Origin: Bacillus sp. WMMC1349
GTDB taxonomy: Bacteria > Bacillota > Bacilli > Bacillales > Bacillaceae
Length of the DNA stretch: 64,000 nt
Assembly (NCBI RefSeq): GCF_013155385.1
Contig: NZ_JABJUQ010000007.1
Location: 3,132,501-3,196,500, forward strand
Direction of reading: 5' to 3'
Of the stretch, positions 27,174-37,364 are shown one piece after another; position 1 is the stretch's first letter; every line of letters begins with the position of its first letter. The notes beneath the pieces are model-generated. The model saw nothing but the letters and a program-made list of their open reading frames with translations. It ran no database searches and was not told the DNA's origin. Position numbers and translations under genes: made by a program.

Positions 27174-28613
27174 ATGAGAATATTAGAAATATTATTAGCT
27201 TTGTCATCTTTTGTATTGCTATTTCACTTTAAAATGCCGAGAAAGGTGGCATTGGTGATTGACTTTTTAAATATTGTTTTATTGACAGGACACTTCTTTT
27301 TGGAAGGTTACAGATGGCAAATGTTTTTTGTCTATCTCGTTTCTTCCATCCTCACCATCTATATAATATTTCGGATGAGACTCCGTATTAAGGTAGGCAA
27401 GCCTTTAGCTTATAGTTTATCTTTTCTCATGTTAATGATGCTCATTCTCTCAACTTTTGCTAGTATATATATTCCTGTTTTTGATTTACCAAAACCTGAT
27501 GGTCAACACACAGTCGGTACTAAGACGTTTCATCTCGTTGATCAAGACAGGGATGAAGTGCTGACCAAAGATCCACATGACAAAAGAGAATTGATGATTC
27601 AGGTCTGGTATCCTGCCCATCACACAAATCTTCAAAAGCCAAAACCGCTTTTCCCAGAAGATAAACAGATATTTAAAAAATATATTGAGAAATATGCAAG
27701 CGGATGGCAACTTCCCGAATTTGTTTTCGATTATTGGCGCTATATTCAAACTAATTCATATGAAAATGCTAAGATATTATCGTCTAAAAAACCTTACCCT
27801 TTAGTGCTGATTAGTCATGGATATGGTACTGGTCGGATGATGCATACTGCTCAAGCAGAGAATTTAGCCAGTCACGGATTTATCGTTGTGGCGATCGATC
27901 ATACATACAGTACAACAGCGACGGTATTTCCTGATGGAAGAATCACAGGATTAACAACTGATCTGGACGGTTCACCAGAAAAAAGCAAAAAGTTGGGGGG
28001 AATTTGGACGAAAGACACCGAATTTATTATTTCTCAAATGAAAAAAATGAATAATACTGTTTTCAATGGAAAAATCGATCTCAATCATATCGGCATCATG
28101 GGGCATTCCTTTGGAGGCGCGACCGCTTTCAATGCGGCCTATACAAATCCAAAGATTAAAGCTGGAATCAATATGGACGGTTCACTCTATAACTTAGATA
28201 AAAAACATGCTATCTCAAAGCCGTTTCTGTTTATCGAGTCAGATGATTTTATTAAAACCAAAAAGAAAGTTGAGAAAAATTCTATTTCTGATAAAGAAAT
28301 AAAAGATTCAGGTTTAACAAGAGAGGAATTTATGATGATGATGGAAACAAGAAAAAAAGAATTTCATATCATTGATCAAGCATCCTTGATTCACATCGAT
28401 GGTACAGAGCACTTTAATTTTACCGATTTCCAACTTTTTTCAAATATTTTAAATCAATTGGGCATGACGGGTGAAATTGATCATAAACGGTCTGCATTTA
28501 TCGTAAATCAGTATGTGTTAGACTTTTTTAACAAGCATTTAAAAGGAGTCGGCGGTGATTTAATTAGCAAACCGAATCCGGATTATCCAGAAGTGAAATT
28601 TCCGAATAAATGA
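27174..28613 (+). CDS. Membrane-anchored PAF-acetylhydrolase-like esterase
   Basis: A 479-residue protein. Residues 1-105 contain about four membrane segments; the rest is an alpha/beta hydrolase of the platelet-activating factor acetylhydrolase (plasma form) type. The nucleophile is Ser312 in GIMGHSFGGA, the oxyanion loop is SHGYGTG (214-220), and Asp335 (NMDGSLY) and His413 (GTEHFNF) complete a plausible triad. The catalytic domain should sit at the outer or inner membrane face; topology is not settled. GGAGGGACCAAG precedes the ATG. Substrate unknown, possibly short-chain lipid or xenobiotic esters. Confidence 0.8.
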   Translation: MRILEILLALSSFVLLFHFKMPRKVALVIDFLNIVLLTGHFFLEGYRWQMFFVYLVSSILTIYIIFRMRLRIKVGKPLAYSLSFLMLMMLILSTFASIYIPVFDLPKPDGQHTVGTKTFHLVDQDRDEVLTKDPHDKRELMIQVWYPAHHTNLQKPKPLFPEDKQIFKKYIEKYASGWQLPEFVFDYWRYIQTNSYENAKILSSKKPYPLVLISHGYGTGRMMHTAQAENLASHGFIVVAIDHTYSTTATVFPDGRITGLTTDLDGSPEKSKKLGGIWTKDTEFIISQMKKMNNTVFNGKIDLNHIGIMGHSFGGATAFNAAYTNPKIKAGINMDGSLYNLDKKHAISKPFLFIESDDFIKTKKKVEKNSISDKEIKDSGLTREEFMMMMETRKKEFHIIDQASLIHIDGTEHFNFTDFQLFSNILNQLGMTGEIDHKRSAFIVNQYVLDFFNKHLKGVGGDLISKPNPDYPEVKFPNK

Positions 28614-28625
28614 ATTGTTACAAAT

Positions 28626-28657
28626 GGGCGGTCTGTGACCAGATCGTCTTTTTTTCC
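28626..28657 (+). terminator. Terminator of the esterase gene
   Basis: GGCGGTCTG, short loop, CAGATCGTC (two G-T pairs), then TTTTTTTCCC. Begins 13 nt after the stop codon. Confidence 0.8.
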
Positions 28658-28659
28658 CT

Positions 28660-28990
28660 TGAATCTTATTAGACGTTGTTAGGAAAGATAGCTTAAATGC
28701 AGAATAAATCAGTTGCTTCAGAAGTAAGTTGGCCAACGACCAGAAGAAAGGATGAATAGTATCCTGAAGAAGGCGAAGAGGGCATATATGAATATAGTCG
28801 ATAATAAAAGTAAGTATATGATTTAGAACTTGGAGTAAAAGAAGATTTACCACTCTTGCTACTGCCAATGACTTCACCTGCTGGTAAAAGAATTAGACTC
28901 AAAAACAACTCCACTGCCTTCTGAGATGACAATGTGCTTGTAGTTATTAAATTAAATACACTCAGGTCTTTTGGCAGGCATACCGATCCT
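28660..28990. other. Intergenic region, no supported gene
   Basis: About 330 bp between the esterase terminator and the ssrA terminator. A minus-strand frame at 28693-28932 would encode a Ser/Tyr-rich 79-residue peptide, but it has no ribosome binding site or recognised motif. It may be a gene relic. Confidence 0.4.
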
Positions 28991-28994
28991 AAAT

Positions 28995-29031
28995 TAAAAA
29001 CCCCAATACCTTGATCGTATTAGGGTTTCAA
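28995..29031 (-). terminator. ssrA terminator
   Basis: On the minus strand AAACCCTAATAC, loop, GTATTGGGGTTTTTAATTT. A canonical rho-independent terminator 8 nt after the encoded CCA end of tmRNA. Confidence 0.85.
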
Positions 29032-29038
29032 ATATGTA

Positions 29039-29393
29039 TGGAGACGGTGGGAGTCGAACCCACGTCCAGAAACGTCGATTGCTTCAGCGTCTACGAGCGT
29101 AGCCTGCATATTTTGATTCGCTCATCTTCGTGCCTGCGGGCGGGCCTTCGGAGAGCTAGTCTGAAAAGTCTCTTCTTGCACACTCAGACGGGAGTGCAAA
29201 CGTAGCCTACTTAGTTATGGGCTCTGTACCGGCACATAGGCGATGCGGGCAAGAGCTCGCTGCACTTATTAGGCAGCTAATGCTAAGTTCTGGTTATTAG
29301 ATTTGCCAGTTATATTTAGGTGCGTTTTTACGAGATCGCCTCTCGGCTCGCAACTCAAGCTCGATCCATCCCTGTCGAATCCGTAACGTCCCC
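29039..29393 (-). ncRNA. ssrA: tmRNA
   Basis: A 355-nt transfer-messenger RNA that rescues stalled ribosomes with SmpB. The 5' end GGGGACGTTACGGATTCGAC and the 3' end GGGTTCGACTCCCACCGTCTCCA fold into the tRNA-Ala-like domain; CCA is encoded. The resume codon begins a tag at 29307-29269: GGC AAA TCT AAT AAC CAG ..., giving (A)GKSNNQNLALAA and two stops. It ends in LALAA as expected for ClpXP recognition. smpB follows upstream on the same strand. Confidence 0.97.
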
Positions 29394-29503
29394 TTAGAAA
29401 GGAATACGGAAACTGGCTATATGACTATTATAACAAGATCACATCGATATTCAAATGGTAATTTTTGTGATCACGTCTTTATAGAATAACATACGATCAG
29501 GCT

Positions 29504-29977
29504 TTAAATCAATCCTTTTTGACGATCGCGAAATGCTTTTTCAATTTCACGTTTTGCGTCTTTACGTTTTAAATCTTCGCGTTTATCATATTTCTTTTTG
29601 CCTTTTCCAAGACCTAAGAGGACTTTGGCAAAACCGTTCTTTAAATAAAGTTTTAGTGGAACGAGCGAATATCCTTGTTCTTTGGTCAGACCGATCAATT
29701 TGTTAATCTGCTTTCTTTGCATCAATAGCTTTCTCGTCCGCAAAGGATCATGATTATAACGATTCCCTTGTTCATACGGGCTGACATGCATATTATGGAG
29801 GAACACTTCTCCCCTCTCAATTTTAGCGAACGAATCTTTTAAATTCACCCGTCCCGCACGAATTGATTTGATTTCAGTACCTTGGAGAACAATGCCTGTT
29901 TCATATGTTTCTTCTATAAAGTAATCGTGACGGGCTTTTTTATTTTGGGAAATAACCTTCCCTTCTCCCTTTGGCAT
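29504..29977 (-). CDS. smpB: SsrA-binding protein SmpB
   Basis: A 157-residue small OB-fold protein that binds the tRNA-like domain of tm[23 protein letters not shown] and [19 protein letters not shown] are family signatures, and the basic tail [20 protein letters not shown] is the helix that enters the mRNA channel. GAGAGGAGG precedes the ATG. It lies between rnr and ssrA, as in other Bacillus. Confidence 0.97.
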   Translation of the reverse strand: MPKGEGKVISQNKKARHDYFIEETYETGIVLQGTEIKSIRAGRVNLKDSFAKIERGEVFLHNMHVSPYEQGNRYNHDPLRTRKLLMQRKQINKLIGLTKEQGYSLVPLKLYLKNGFAKVLLGLGKGKKKYDKREDLKRKDAKREIEKAFRDRQKGLI

Positions 29978-30066
29978 TTGACGACCTCCTCTCGCCTTCG
30001 AAAAGGCGGCGAATACGTCTTATTCTACCAAATCTTTATCGCTCTTACAATTCGCAGCCTTTTCTA

Positions 30067-32358
30067 TTACTTCTTTTTCTTTCTTTTTTGTTTCGGGGCA
30101 TTTTGAAAACCGCGTTTTTTCTTGCCATTTTTCTTTTTTGGTCTTGTAAACCATTCACCTTTATCTTCTGAAGAAACAGGCTTTTTTTGTTTGACTTCAG
30201 TTTTTGGAGGTCGACGGCGTGATCCTTTCATGCCAACGATTTCAAAATCGATATTCCGTTCATCTTTATTAACATCAACCACTCGAACCGTAATCTCATC
30301 ACCGATCCGGTAAACATTTCCGGTTCTCTCACCGATCATAGCATAATGCTGTTCATCAAAACGATAAAAATCATCTGTCATAAAGCTGACATGGACAAGC
30401 CCTTCAATCGTATTCGGAAGTTCAACAAACATACCAAAGTTTGTCACTGAACTGATCATCCCATCAAATTCTTCACCGATCTTATCCATCATATATTCCG
30501 CTTTTTTCAGATCATCTGTTTCCCGTTCCGCATCTACTGCATTGCGCTCCATGTTAGACGTATGCTCTGCAATATCCGGTAAAAGATTGGACCACTTCTC
30601 TCTCGTCACTTCATCTGTCTTCCCTTTAATTAAATACGTTCTGATCAACCTGTGAACAATCAAATCGGGATAACGGCGAATCGGTGATGTAAAATGAGTG
30701 TAAAACTCAGTTGATAAGCCGAAATGACCAATGCTTTGCGGATCATATTTCGCCTGTTTCATCGATCTCAGCATGACCGTTGAAATAACAGCTTCTTCTG
30801 GACGGTCCCTGACCGCATCAAGAACATTTTGCAATGCTTTTGGATGAATATTTCCCGCAGTGCCTTTGACGACATAGCCAAATGTTGTGACAAACTCTAA
30901 AAACCGTTGCAGTTTTTCTTGATCAGGCTCTTCATGAATCCGATAAATAAACGGAACATTCATCCAATGAAAGTGTTCAGCAACCGTTTCATTTGCAACA
31001 AGCATAAACTCTTCAATTAACTTTTCGGCTGTTGAACGTTCTCGAATGATAACGTCTTTTGCTGTTCCTTCCTCATCAACTAAAACTTTAGCTTCTTTAA
31101 AATCAAAATCGACCGCCCCTCGCTCCATTCGCTTTTCACGCAAAACAGACGCTAGCTCTTCCATATCTTTAAACATCGGGACAAGTGGTTCATATTTTTG
31201 TTTAAGCTCTTGATCATCTTCGACAAGAATTTTATTCACATCTGAATATGTCATCCGTTCTGTCGTTTTGATGACACTTTGGAAAATCTCATGCTCTATG
31301 ACTTGTCCCTGGCTATTGATTACCATTTCACAAGACATGGTCAGCCGATCAACCTTCGGATTCAGAGAACAAATGCCATTGGACAATCTGTGCGGGATCA
31401 TTGGAATCACCCGGTCAACCAAATAGACGCTAGTTCCCCTTTCAAACGCTTCTTTATCAATGGCTGAACCTTCTGTGACATACCAACTGACATCAGCAAT
31501 GTGGACACCCAGTTTATATTGTCCATCGTTAAGTTTTGTGACAGTAACAGCATCATCCAAATCTTTGGCATCTGCCCCATCGATTGTGACAATCGTTTGT
31601 TCTCGCAAATCCCGTCTATCATGGAGATCTTTTTCATCGATCGTTTCCGGTGTGGCATTTGCCTGTTCCATTGCCTCAGCTGGAAATTCTCCCGGTAGAC
31701 CGTGTTTATGAATAATCGAGAGAATATCAATCCCCGGGTCATTTTTATGACCGAGAATTTGAACAACTTCCCCTTCTGCACTCATTCGCCCTTCAGGATA
31801 ACTCGTCAAGCGAACGACAACTTTATGCCCCTCAACAGCACCATTTTTAGCGTGCTTTGGGATAAAAATATCATTGGTTATTTTTTTATCATCAGGAATG
31901 ACAAAACCGAAACTTTTCGTTTCTGTATATGTCCCAACGACCTGTTGGATATTCCGCTCAATGATCCGGATCACTGTTCCTTCTTTTTTTGTACCGCCGG
32001 TTTGTGTACTTAAACGCACAAGTACAATATCACCATTCATCGCTGTTTTCAGTTCAGATGGCGGAATAAAGATATCATCAAGTTCAGAATCTTCCGGCAG
32101 AACAAATGCGAAACCTTTCGCATGGGCGGAAACTTTTCCTTTAATCAAGTTCATTTTTTCAGGCAACCCGTAACGATTGCTTCTTGTTCTGACGACAATC
32201 CCTTTATCTTCAAGACTGACTAACGTTTTCACAAGCTCTTTATATTCTTCAGAATCAGTAATCTCAAGCATCTCTTCTAGTTCTTGAACTGTAAGAGGTT
32301 TATATGCTTCCTCCTTCATAAAGGCTAGAAGCTTATCCATAAATTCTTGCTTTTCCAC
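30067..32358 (-). CDS. rnr: Ribonuclease R
   Basis: A 763-residue 3'-5' exoribonuclease. Order: N-terminal helix-turn-helix (1-65), two cold-shock domains (about 70-225), the RNB catalytic domain with [14 protein letters not shown] (about 260) holding the metal-binding aspartates, the S1 domain ([20 protein letters not shown]), and a Lys-rich tail ([20 protein letters not shown]). It degrades structured RNA and nonstop mRNA in trans-translation, which fits its place next to smpB-ssrA. The start is GTG, 8 nt after AAGGAGG. The yvaK stop overlaps this ribosome binding site. Confidence 0.96.
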   Translation of the reverse strand: MEKQEFMDKLLAFMKEEAYKPLTVQELEEMLEITDSEEYKELVKTLVSLEDKGIVVRTRSNRYGLPEKMNLIKGKVSAHAKGFAFVLPEDSELDDIFIPPSELKTAMNGDIVLVRLSTQTGGTKKEGTVIRIIERNIQQVVGTYTETKSFGFVIPDDKKITNDIFIPKHAKNGAVEGHKVVVRLTSYPEGRMSAEGEVVQILGHKNDPGIDILSIIHKHGLPGEFPAEAMEQANATPETIDEKDLHDRRDLREQTIVTIDGADAKDLDDAVTVTKLNDGQYKLGVHIADVSWYVTEGSAIDKEAFERGTSVYLVDRVIPMIPHRLSNGICSLNPKVDRLTMSCEMVINSQGQVIEHEIFQSVIKTTERMTYSDVNKILVEDDQELKQKYEPLVPMFKDMEELASVLREKRMERGAVDFDFKEAKVLVDEEGTAKDVIIRERSTAEKLIEEFMLVANETVAEHFHWMNVPFIYRIHEEPDQEKLQRFLEFVTTFGYVVKGTAGNIHPKALQNVLDAVRDRPEEAVISTVMLRSMKQAKYDPQSIGHFGLSTEFYTHFTSPIRRYPDLIVHRLIRTYLIKGKTDEVTREKWSNLLPDIAEHTSNMERNAVDAERETDDLKKAEYMMDKIGEEFDGMISSVTNFGMFVELPNTIEGLVHVSFMTDDFYRFDEQHYAMIGERTGNVYRIGDEITVRVVDVNKDERNIDFEIVGMKGSRRRPPKTEVKQKKPVSSEDKGEWFTRPKKKNGKKKRGFQNAPKQKRKKKK

Positions 32359-32371
32359 TCAACAGACCTCC

Positions 32372-33118
32372 TTATGACTGCCAATTCAATGTTTCTAAAA
32401 ACCGGTAAATATCCTCGTGTAATGTTTCCCGTTCTTGATCTAAGGTGATGGCATGTCCTGACTTCTCATACCATTTCAATTTTTTATCATCTGTTTCAAC
32501 TGCATGATAAATGATGTTTGCACTATCTGGATTAATCATATCATCATGGCGAGCCTGAACCACAAATGTCGGTGTATAGATCATATCCACATGCTCTCTA
32601 ACATCGGTAATCAGCTCCTGCAAAGCCTTCAAAGTATTCATCGGCTTTCCCTTGAAGTCTTCCATTTCTGCCTCTATCAATGATTGTGACTTTCCTTCAA
32701 ATTTTTTATAGTTACGAGCATATTCAAGCACACCTTGATACATTGTCTCTTCACTTTTGATATACACCGGCGCACACATTGGAATAATTCCCTTTACGGG
32801 TACAGTGTAACCCAATTTTAATGAAAAAACTCCTCCCAGTGACAGACCGCATACCGCAATCTGTTTATATCCTTCAGACTTTAAGTATTCATAACCGCTA
32901 ATCACATCTTTCCACCAATCTTCGGGTCCTGTATGTATGAGTTCTTCAGGGGGCACTCCATGACCTTGATACTGTGGAGCATGACAAGTATAACCCCTTT
33001 CATTTAAATACCTTCCGAGCATTCTCACATCTGCTGTGTTCCCCGTAAAGCCGTGTAAAAGAAGAACAGCTTTTTTTCCCGCTTTAAATGTGAAAGGTTG
33101 TGGTTTAACAATTTTCAT
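32372..33118 (-). CDS. yvaK: Carboxylesterase, Est30/YvaK type
   Basis: A 248-residue alpha/beta hydrolase. [14 protein letters not shown] is the oxyanion loop, Ser94 in GLSLGGVFS the nucleophile, and His in [14 protein letters not shown] the base; an Asp in [14 protein letters not shown] completes the triad. It matches the thermostable carboxylesterase Est30 and B. subtilis YvaK and hydrolyses short- to medium-chain esters. It sits in the secG-yvaK-rnr-smpB series with only 13 bp before rnr, suggesting co-transcription. Confidence 0.92.
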   Translation of the reverse strand: MKIVKPQPFTFKAGKKAVLLLHGFTGNTADVRMLGRYLNERGYTCHAPQYQGHGVPPEELIHTGPEDWWKDVISGYEYLKSEGYKQIAVCGLSLGGVFSLKLGYTVPVKGIIPMCAPVYIKSEETMYQGVLEYARNYKKFEGKSQSLIEAEMEDFKGKPMNTLKALQELITDVREHVDMIYTPTFVVQARHDDMINPDSANIIYHAVETDDKKLKWYEKSGHAITLDQERETLHEDIYRFLETLNWQS

Positions 33119-33273
33119 CAGTCCATGATCCCCTTTTCATCTTTATGTTTCCACATTTTTTCTTAAAACAAACTTATAAAAAGAAAGTGCTAACGCTAAA
33201 TCCGCAGCACAGCAAAATCAAGTAAATGCGAAAGAGGCCTGACTTTAACAATCAGACCTCATACTTCCTCGTC

Positions 33274-33507
33274 TTATACATCCAGATAGGCAAGCGCAAT
33301 TGTTAAGAGAAAGAAAAGCACTGTCAAAACAACCGTGATCCGGTGAAGAATTAAGTCCAGCCCTCTCGCTTTCTGTTTCCCAAACAATTGTTCAGCTCCC
33401 CCAGAAATTGCACCTGATAATCCCGCACTCTTGCTCGATTGTAGCAAAACAACGATAATAAGTGTGATGCTGACAATCACTAATAAAACCATTAAAAGTG
33501 TGTGCAT
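33274..33507 (-). CDS. secG: Preprotein translocase subunit SecG
   Basis: A 77-residue membrane protein with two TM segments ([20 protein letters not shown] and [19 protein letters not shown]) joined by a Gly/Ser loop ([20 protein letters not shown]). It is the small accessory subunit of SecYEG. GGAGGTGTAAGAAG precedes the ATG. Confidence 0.96.
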   Translation of the reverse strand: MHTLLMVLLVIVSITLIIVVLLQSSKSAGLSGAISGGAEQLFGKQKARGLDLILHRITVVLTVLFFLLTIALAYLDV

Positions 33508-33614
33508 TTCTTCTTACACCTCCAGACAAACTGGCTGACAATAGTTTCATTTTACATGAAAAGCAAACGTATGTCACGAGGCGATTTCAGTGTTTTGTTT
33601 TTTAGTGCTTAAGC

Positions 33615-33920
33615 TCAGAGATTTTTATGTATGTGTTGGTTTTTTCTTGTTAATGCTTCCACCATATCTTCCAAAAGTATCTCTGCACCGCGTGGACTGA
33701 GGATGATTTTACCGCCAGCATATGTTTTATTTTGTGTTGTGATTTCACCAGTCATGATACATGCCATATTCGCGGCGTATTTGGTGAGTATAATGTTTTC
33801 ACCGTCAGTATGGATCTCCAGTGGGTCTTTCTCATTGATATTCAGTATTTTTCGCATTTCAACCGGTAGAACCACTCTGCCAAGCTCATCAATTCTGCGA
33901 ACGATTCCTGTATTTTTCAC
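33615..33920 (-). CDS. AbrB/SpoVT-type transition-state regulator
   Basis: A 101-residue AbrB-family DNA-binding protein. The swapped-hairpin domain (TGIVRRIDELGRVVLPVEMR, LNINEKDPLEIHTDGENIIL) is clear; the C-terminal half resembles Abh/AbrB multimerisation parts. GTG start 6 nt after GGAGGGTTT. It follows an XRE regulator by 15 bp on the same strand, so they are likely co-transcribed. Confidence 0.88.
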   Translation of the reverse strand: MKNTGIVRRIDELGRVVLPVEMRKILNINEKDPLEIHTDGENIILTKYAANMACIMTGEITTQNKTYAGGKIILSPRGAEILLEDMVEALTRKNQHIHKNL

Positions 33921-33935
33921 TTTGAAACCCTCCTT

Positions 33936-34190
33936 TTATTGACTTTTGTCAACATCTTTATAGTAAAAGAGATCTTCAAATTTTTTATCAAAGTAGAGAA
34001 TCATTTTACCGATAACAAGTTGTCCAGGCCTCCTTTCACCATTTAAAACTCTGCTCAATGTCGCCGGTGATACACCGATTTCGAGAGCAAGCTGGTTTAA
34101 GGAAAGATTGTGTTCGACCATATACTGAAGGACAAAATCTCTTTTGATATGAATCTTTTTAACCAAATTCCTTCTCACCTTTCCATTCAT
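33936..34190 (-). CDS. XRE-family helix-turn-helix regulator (short)
   Basis: An 84-residue protein with one Cro/C1-type helix-turn-helix (MVEHNLSLNQLALEIGVSPA TLSRVLNGER, about 25-54). The start is uncertain: the ATG at 34190 has a weak site, whereas a TTG eight codons later follows AAGGTGAGAAGG. Divergent from the larger XRE gene at 34323. Target unknown. Confidence 0.75.
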   Translation of the reverse strand: MNGKVRRNLVKKIHIKRDFVLQYMVEHNLSLNQLALEIGVSPATLSRVLNGERRPGQLVIGKMILYFDKKFEDLFYYKDVDKSQ

Positions 34191-34228
34191 ATAATTCTTT
34201 TTTTCTACCTATGAACATATATGATTCG

Positions 34229-34275
34229 TTAACTTTTGTCAACACTTTTTACATCCAGATGTTTCCTGTAGTCAA
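34229..34275. promoter_or_regulatory. Two-box operator upstream of XRE gene A
   Basis: TTAACTTTTGTCAA (34229-34242) and TTTCCTGTAGTCAA (34262-34275), starts 33 bp apart. The same two boxes with the same spacing precede the paralog at 35228. A related TTGACTTTTGTCAA lies at 33939-33952, ahead of the AbrB-like gene. Confidence 0.6.
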
Positions 34276-34322
34276 CGTTCGTAATAAAATATTGTTTAGT
34301 AATAGATTGCGAGGTTTTAATC

Positions 34323-34727
34323 ATGACAAAATTCGGAAATCATTTGAGACAATTGCGAGAGCGGAAAAAGTTAACTGTGAATCAGCTTGCCATGTATTCT
34401 GGTGTCAGTTCTGCAGGCATTTCAAGAATTGAAAATGGGAAGCGCGGGGTACCGAAGCCAGCAACGATCCGTAAGCTTGCTGACGCTTTAAAAATTCCGT
34501 ATGAGGAATTGATGGCCTCAGCAGGTTACATTAGCGCATCCACAATAAAGGAATCAAACAGCAGCTATGATTCCATTTATGACATTGCTTCTCAACATGG
34601 CTTAAAAGACCTAGCCTTGTTTGAAAGTGAAAAATGGAAGATACTTACTAAAGAGGATATTGAAATCTTGGACAAATATTTTAATTTTTTGGTGCAAGAA
34701 GCAAGTAAACGAAACAGAGACTCCTAA
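34323..34727 (+). CDS. XRE-family transcriptional regulator (paralog A)
   Basis: A 134-residue regulator with an N-terminal Cro/C1 helix-turn-helix (FGNHLRQLRERKKLTVNQLA, YSGVSSAGISRIENGKRGVP, residues 4-43), then PKPATIRKLADALKIPYEEL, and a C-terminal region ending DIEILDKYFNFLVQEASKR. It is about half identical to the gene at 35228 and resembles B. subtilis YvaO-type proteins. GAGG lies before the ATG. Confidence 0.85.
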   Translation: MTKFGNHLRQLRERKKLTVNQLAMYSGVSSAGISRIENGKRGVPKPATIRKLADALKIPYEELMASAGYISASTIKESNSSYDSIYDIASQHGLKDLALFESEKWKILTKEDIEILDKYFNFLVQEASKRNRDS

Positions 34728-35135
34728 TCGAACATTCCGCCAGTGAACGATCAAGACTTATGTTTCGATTAGGAGGCACCTTTCAAACAGAAGACGACGA
34801 CTAACAGCGGTTTCTCATATATCAATTGATCCTAAAGAACTGTTATTTGATCCAATCACCTGAGCATAAGGTTATGGAAACTTCTAAATCGTTCTACAAG
34901 ACTCACCCTATTTTTTTCTTGCTGAATACTATTGAAACAATAGCAGTTGTCAAGATATTACGGCTAAGTTATATGAGTACTTCTCAACAAACGTTTTTTG
35001 TGTATTTAAATAGGGCCTGATTTGATCAAAACCAAAAGAATAGGCGATTCATCACACCACCTATCGCAGCGGGCAATTTTTCGCCGATTAAGTTCAAATG
35101 AAATCACTTATCTGGTTGCTATTTTACTCCTTTCA

Positions 35136-35182
35136 TTAACTTTTGTCAATATTTTTCCCTTCTTACTATTTCCTTTAGTCAA
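35136..35182. promoter_or_regulatory. Two-box operator upstream of XRE gene B
   Basis: TTAACTTTTGTCAA (35136-35149) and TTTCCTTTAGTCAA (35169-35182), starts 33 bp apart, mirroring paralog A. The downstream box overlaps the likely promoter (TATTAAAAT near 35188). Preceding 34728-35130 contains no supported gene. Confidence 0.6.
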
Positions 35183-35227
35183 TATTTATATTAAAATGTG
35201 AATAGAGAAGATTGTGAGGTGAAGGAA

Positions 35228-35620
35228 ATGACTGTGTTTGGGAAAAAGCTCAAACAACTGCGAGAACAAAAAAGACTATCGATTAATCAGCTTGCCCTGT
35301 CTGCAGATGTGAGTGCTGCAACGATCTCTAGAATTGAAAATGGTCATCGTGGCGTCCCAAAGCCAGCGACGATTAGAAAATTGGCAGACGCCCTAAACAT
35401 ATCCTATGAACAGTTAATGGAGATCGCTGGCTATATGACTATAGATAAAATTCATGAACCATCTGAACGATATCAAACAATGAATGACATTGTTGCAAAA
35501 TATGATACAGAAAATTTGTGGTTGTTTGATCCAAGCAAATGGGAGTTATTGTCTAACAACGACATTTTGAATTTGGAGCAGTATTTCAAATTTTTGGTGA
35601 GTGAAGCGGAGAAACGTTAA
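35228..35620 (+). CDS. XRE-family transcriptional regulator (paralog B)
   Basis: A 130-residue paralog of the gene at 34323: FGKKLKQLREQKRLSINQLA, then VSAATISRIENGHRGVPKPA in the DNA-binding domain and a C-terminus ending DILNLEQYFKFLVSEAEKR. The ATG at 35228 has GAGGTGAAGG ahead of it; a longer frame to 35198 lacks one. Likely arose by tandem duplication together with its promoter. Confidence 0.85.
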   Translation: MTVFGKKLKQLREQKRLSINQLALSADVSAATISRIENGHRGVPKPATIRKLADALNISYEQLMEIAGYMTIDKIHEPSERYQTMNDIVAKYDTENLWLFDPSKWELLSNNDILNLEQYFKFLVSEAEKR

Positions 35621-35656
35621 AAAGCCGAATTTCTTTTGAGAGATATTCGGCTTTTT
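35621..35656 (+). terminator. Terminator of XRE gene B
   Basis: AAAGCCGAAT (35621-35630) pairs with ATTCGGCTTT (35645-35654), followed by TT and A-rich sequence; starts right after the stop codon. Confidence 0.85.
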
Positions 35657-35809
35657 AAGGAATTACTGTCGACACTTCTTAAGAAAAAACTTCTATAACC
35701 GATCCCCGTCGTTCCTTGATCATAGTCACTCTTAAATATGGAGCGGTTCTTTGCCACAGCTTCACCCAATCTAGCCCATTCAGATAAATCTATGACTTTC
35801 TATTCCAAA

Positions 35810-36493
35810 TTAGATCTGTCTTTGTTTAACAAATAGTTTCCAACTACATAAAAATATCATGAGTGTTAGTGCTATCTCACATACAACACTTATCCATAAA
35901 ACTCGATTATATAAGAGAAATCCCACTATTTCTGTTGTCATTCCTCTCAATTGCCCAATTGACATACTTACAGCAATAACGGTAGCTGTCCCCATCCACA
36001 ACACAATCCCTTTTTTACACCAGAAAGCAGAAAACAATAAAAATAAAAAAGAGATAACCAGTAAGTAGGCAGAAAATTGATAAAGAAACATACCTGAAAC
36101 TCCAAATTGATTCCAATCAAAAATATCAATTAGATTAAAATAATCCTTATATTCAATCAAAACATGTTTCTCAAAAAAATACCAAACAATATTAAAAATA
36201 GAATAGATACATGTTGATACAATAAATAAATACACGATTCCTAAAAAATATGATTTTCGGGAAGCTCCTAAATAAAGGACATACTTAAAAACAAATAACG
36301 GTAAAAAAATAGGTATGATAAAAAGAAATGCTGTAAAGACATTAGCATGCGACACTTCTATATGATTGTTTATTCCTGCTGCTGCAAGAATGATATTAAT
36401 AAAAAAATGAATAAACTCCAATGCTAAAAAAATATATAAATAAGGTTTGATAAATGTAAAACTTCCTTTACATACACTTCGTATCGGGTTCAC
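35810..36493 (-). CDS. ABC transporter membrane protein, YtrA-operon type
   Basis: A 227-residue integral membrane protein with about six TM segments (YLYIFLALEFIHFFINIILA, AFLFIIPIFLPLFVFKYVLY, SAYLLVISFLFLLFSAFW, and others). No sequence family is sure, but it is the third gene after a GntR regulator and an ABC ATPase, the usual place for the permease. GTG at 36493 is chosen (8 nt after AAAGGGG), overlapping the ATPase gene end by 26 bp. Confidence 0.7.
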   Translation of the reverse strand: MNPIRSVCKGSFTFIKPYLYIFLALEFIHFFINIILAAAGINNHIEVSHANVFTAFLFIIPIFLPLFVFKYVLYLGASRKSYFLGIVYLFIVSTCIYSIFNIVWYFFEKHVLIEYKDYFNLIDIFDWNQFGVSGMFLYQFSAYLLVISFLFLLFSAFWCKKGIVLWMGTATVIAVSMSIGQLRGMTTEIVGFLLYNRVLWISVVCEIALTLMIFLCSWKLFVKQRQI

Positions 36494-37364
36494 GATCGTT
36501 TCCCCTTTCAAGTAGTCGAGTTACAAGTTTTTGTATAGACAAATTTTCAACTGATATATTTAATTTCTCCAATAAGTCAGCATCTTTCGTATTAAAATCG
36601 TGAATGACTTCTACCACTTTAGAATGGCCAATATCTTCACTATACAAGACAGATTTGCCTTCAATAAACAAATCAATGTTTTCTTTTTTTCCACACAATA
36701 AAACCATTTTACTTCTAAGATTTTCTATGTCTTCTTCAACAAGAATCTCGCCCGAATGAATGACATAGATCTTTTCAAGTACTTTTGATATTTCATCTAC
36801 TAAATGTGTTGAAATAATCATAGTCCGAGGAAATTCAGTGTATTCTTTTAATAAACAATCATAAAATTTTTCTCTTGTAACAGAATCTAATCCAAGGTCT
36901 GGTTCATCAAATATTGTGATAGGTGCTCTACTTGAAAGACCGATGATGATCCCTAAAATAGTTTCCATTCCTCTTGAAAGTTTTCGACACTTCCAATTCG
37001 GATGGATATCGAATTCATCCAGTAAGTCATAGACAACTGTCCAACTCCAGTTTTTATGAAAACCAGCAGAGGTCTTTAATATGTCTAATACAGAGCTATT
37101 CCATAAAAATTTGCTTCGATCTCTTACATAACAAATATCAGAGGAACTTTCTCCCTTTTGTTGGAGGACTCCATTTACATAGATATCCCCACTATCATGA
37201 AACGTAAGCCCGCTTATCATGTTCAAAATCGTTGTTTTTCCAGATCCATTTTTTCCAATTAATCCGTAGATGGTGTTTTTTTGAAACTTTAAATTGATGT
37301 TGCGAATGACGAGATGGTTTTTAAAATATTTCTTTATGTTATGACAAACCAATACTTCTTCCAA
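36468..37364 (-). CDS. ABC transporter ATP-binding protein
   Basis: A 298-residue ATPase. Walker A GLIGKNGSGKTTIL (about 34-47), signature LSRGMETILGIIIG (near 133), Walker B APITIFDEPDLGLD, and switch His in MIISTHLVDE. The start is TTG 37364, directly after the GntR stop, with GAGGGAT upstream. Together with the permease it resembles YtrB/BcrA-like transporters, which respond to cell-wall antibiotics. Substrate not determined. Confidence 0.88.
   Translation of the reverse strand: MEEVLVCHNIKKYFKNHLVIRNINLKFQKNTIYGLIGKNGSGKTTILNMISGLTFHDSGDIYVNGVLQQKGESSSDICYVRDRSKFLWNSSVLDILKTSAGFHKNWSWTVVYDLLDEFDIHPNWKCRKLSRGMETILGIIIGLSSRAPITIFDEPDLGLDSVTREKFYDCLLKEYTEFPRTMIISTHLVDEISKVLEKIYVIHSGEILVEEDIENLRSKMVLLCGKKENIDLFIEGKSVLYSEDIGHSKVVEVIHDFNTKDADLLEKLNISVENLSIQKLVTRLLERGNDREPDTKCM

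Noticed and set aside
28693-28932. 79-codon Ser/Tyr-rich minus-strand frame
   Set aside because: No initiation signal and no recognisable domain; hydrophobic start alone is not enough.
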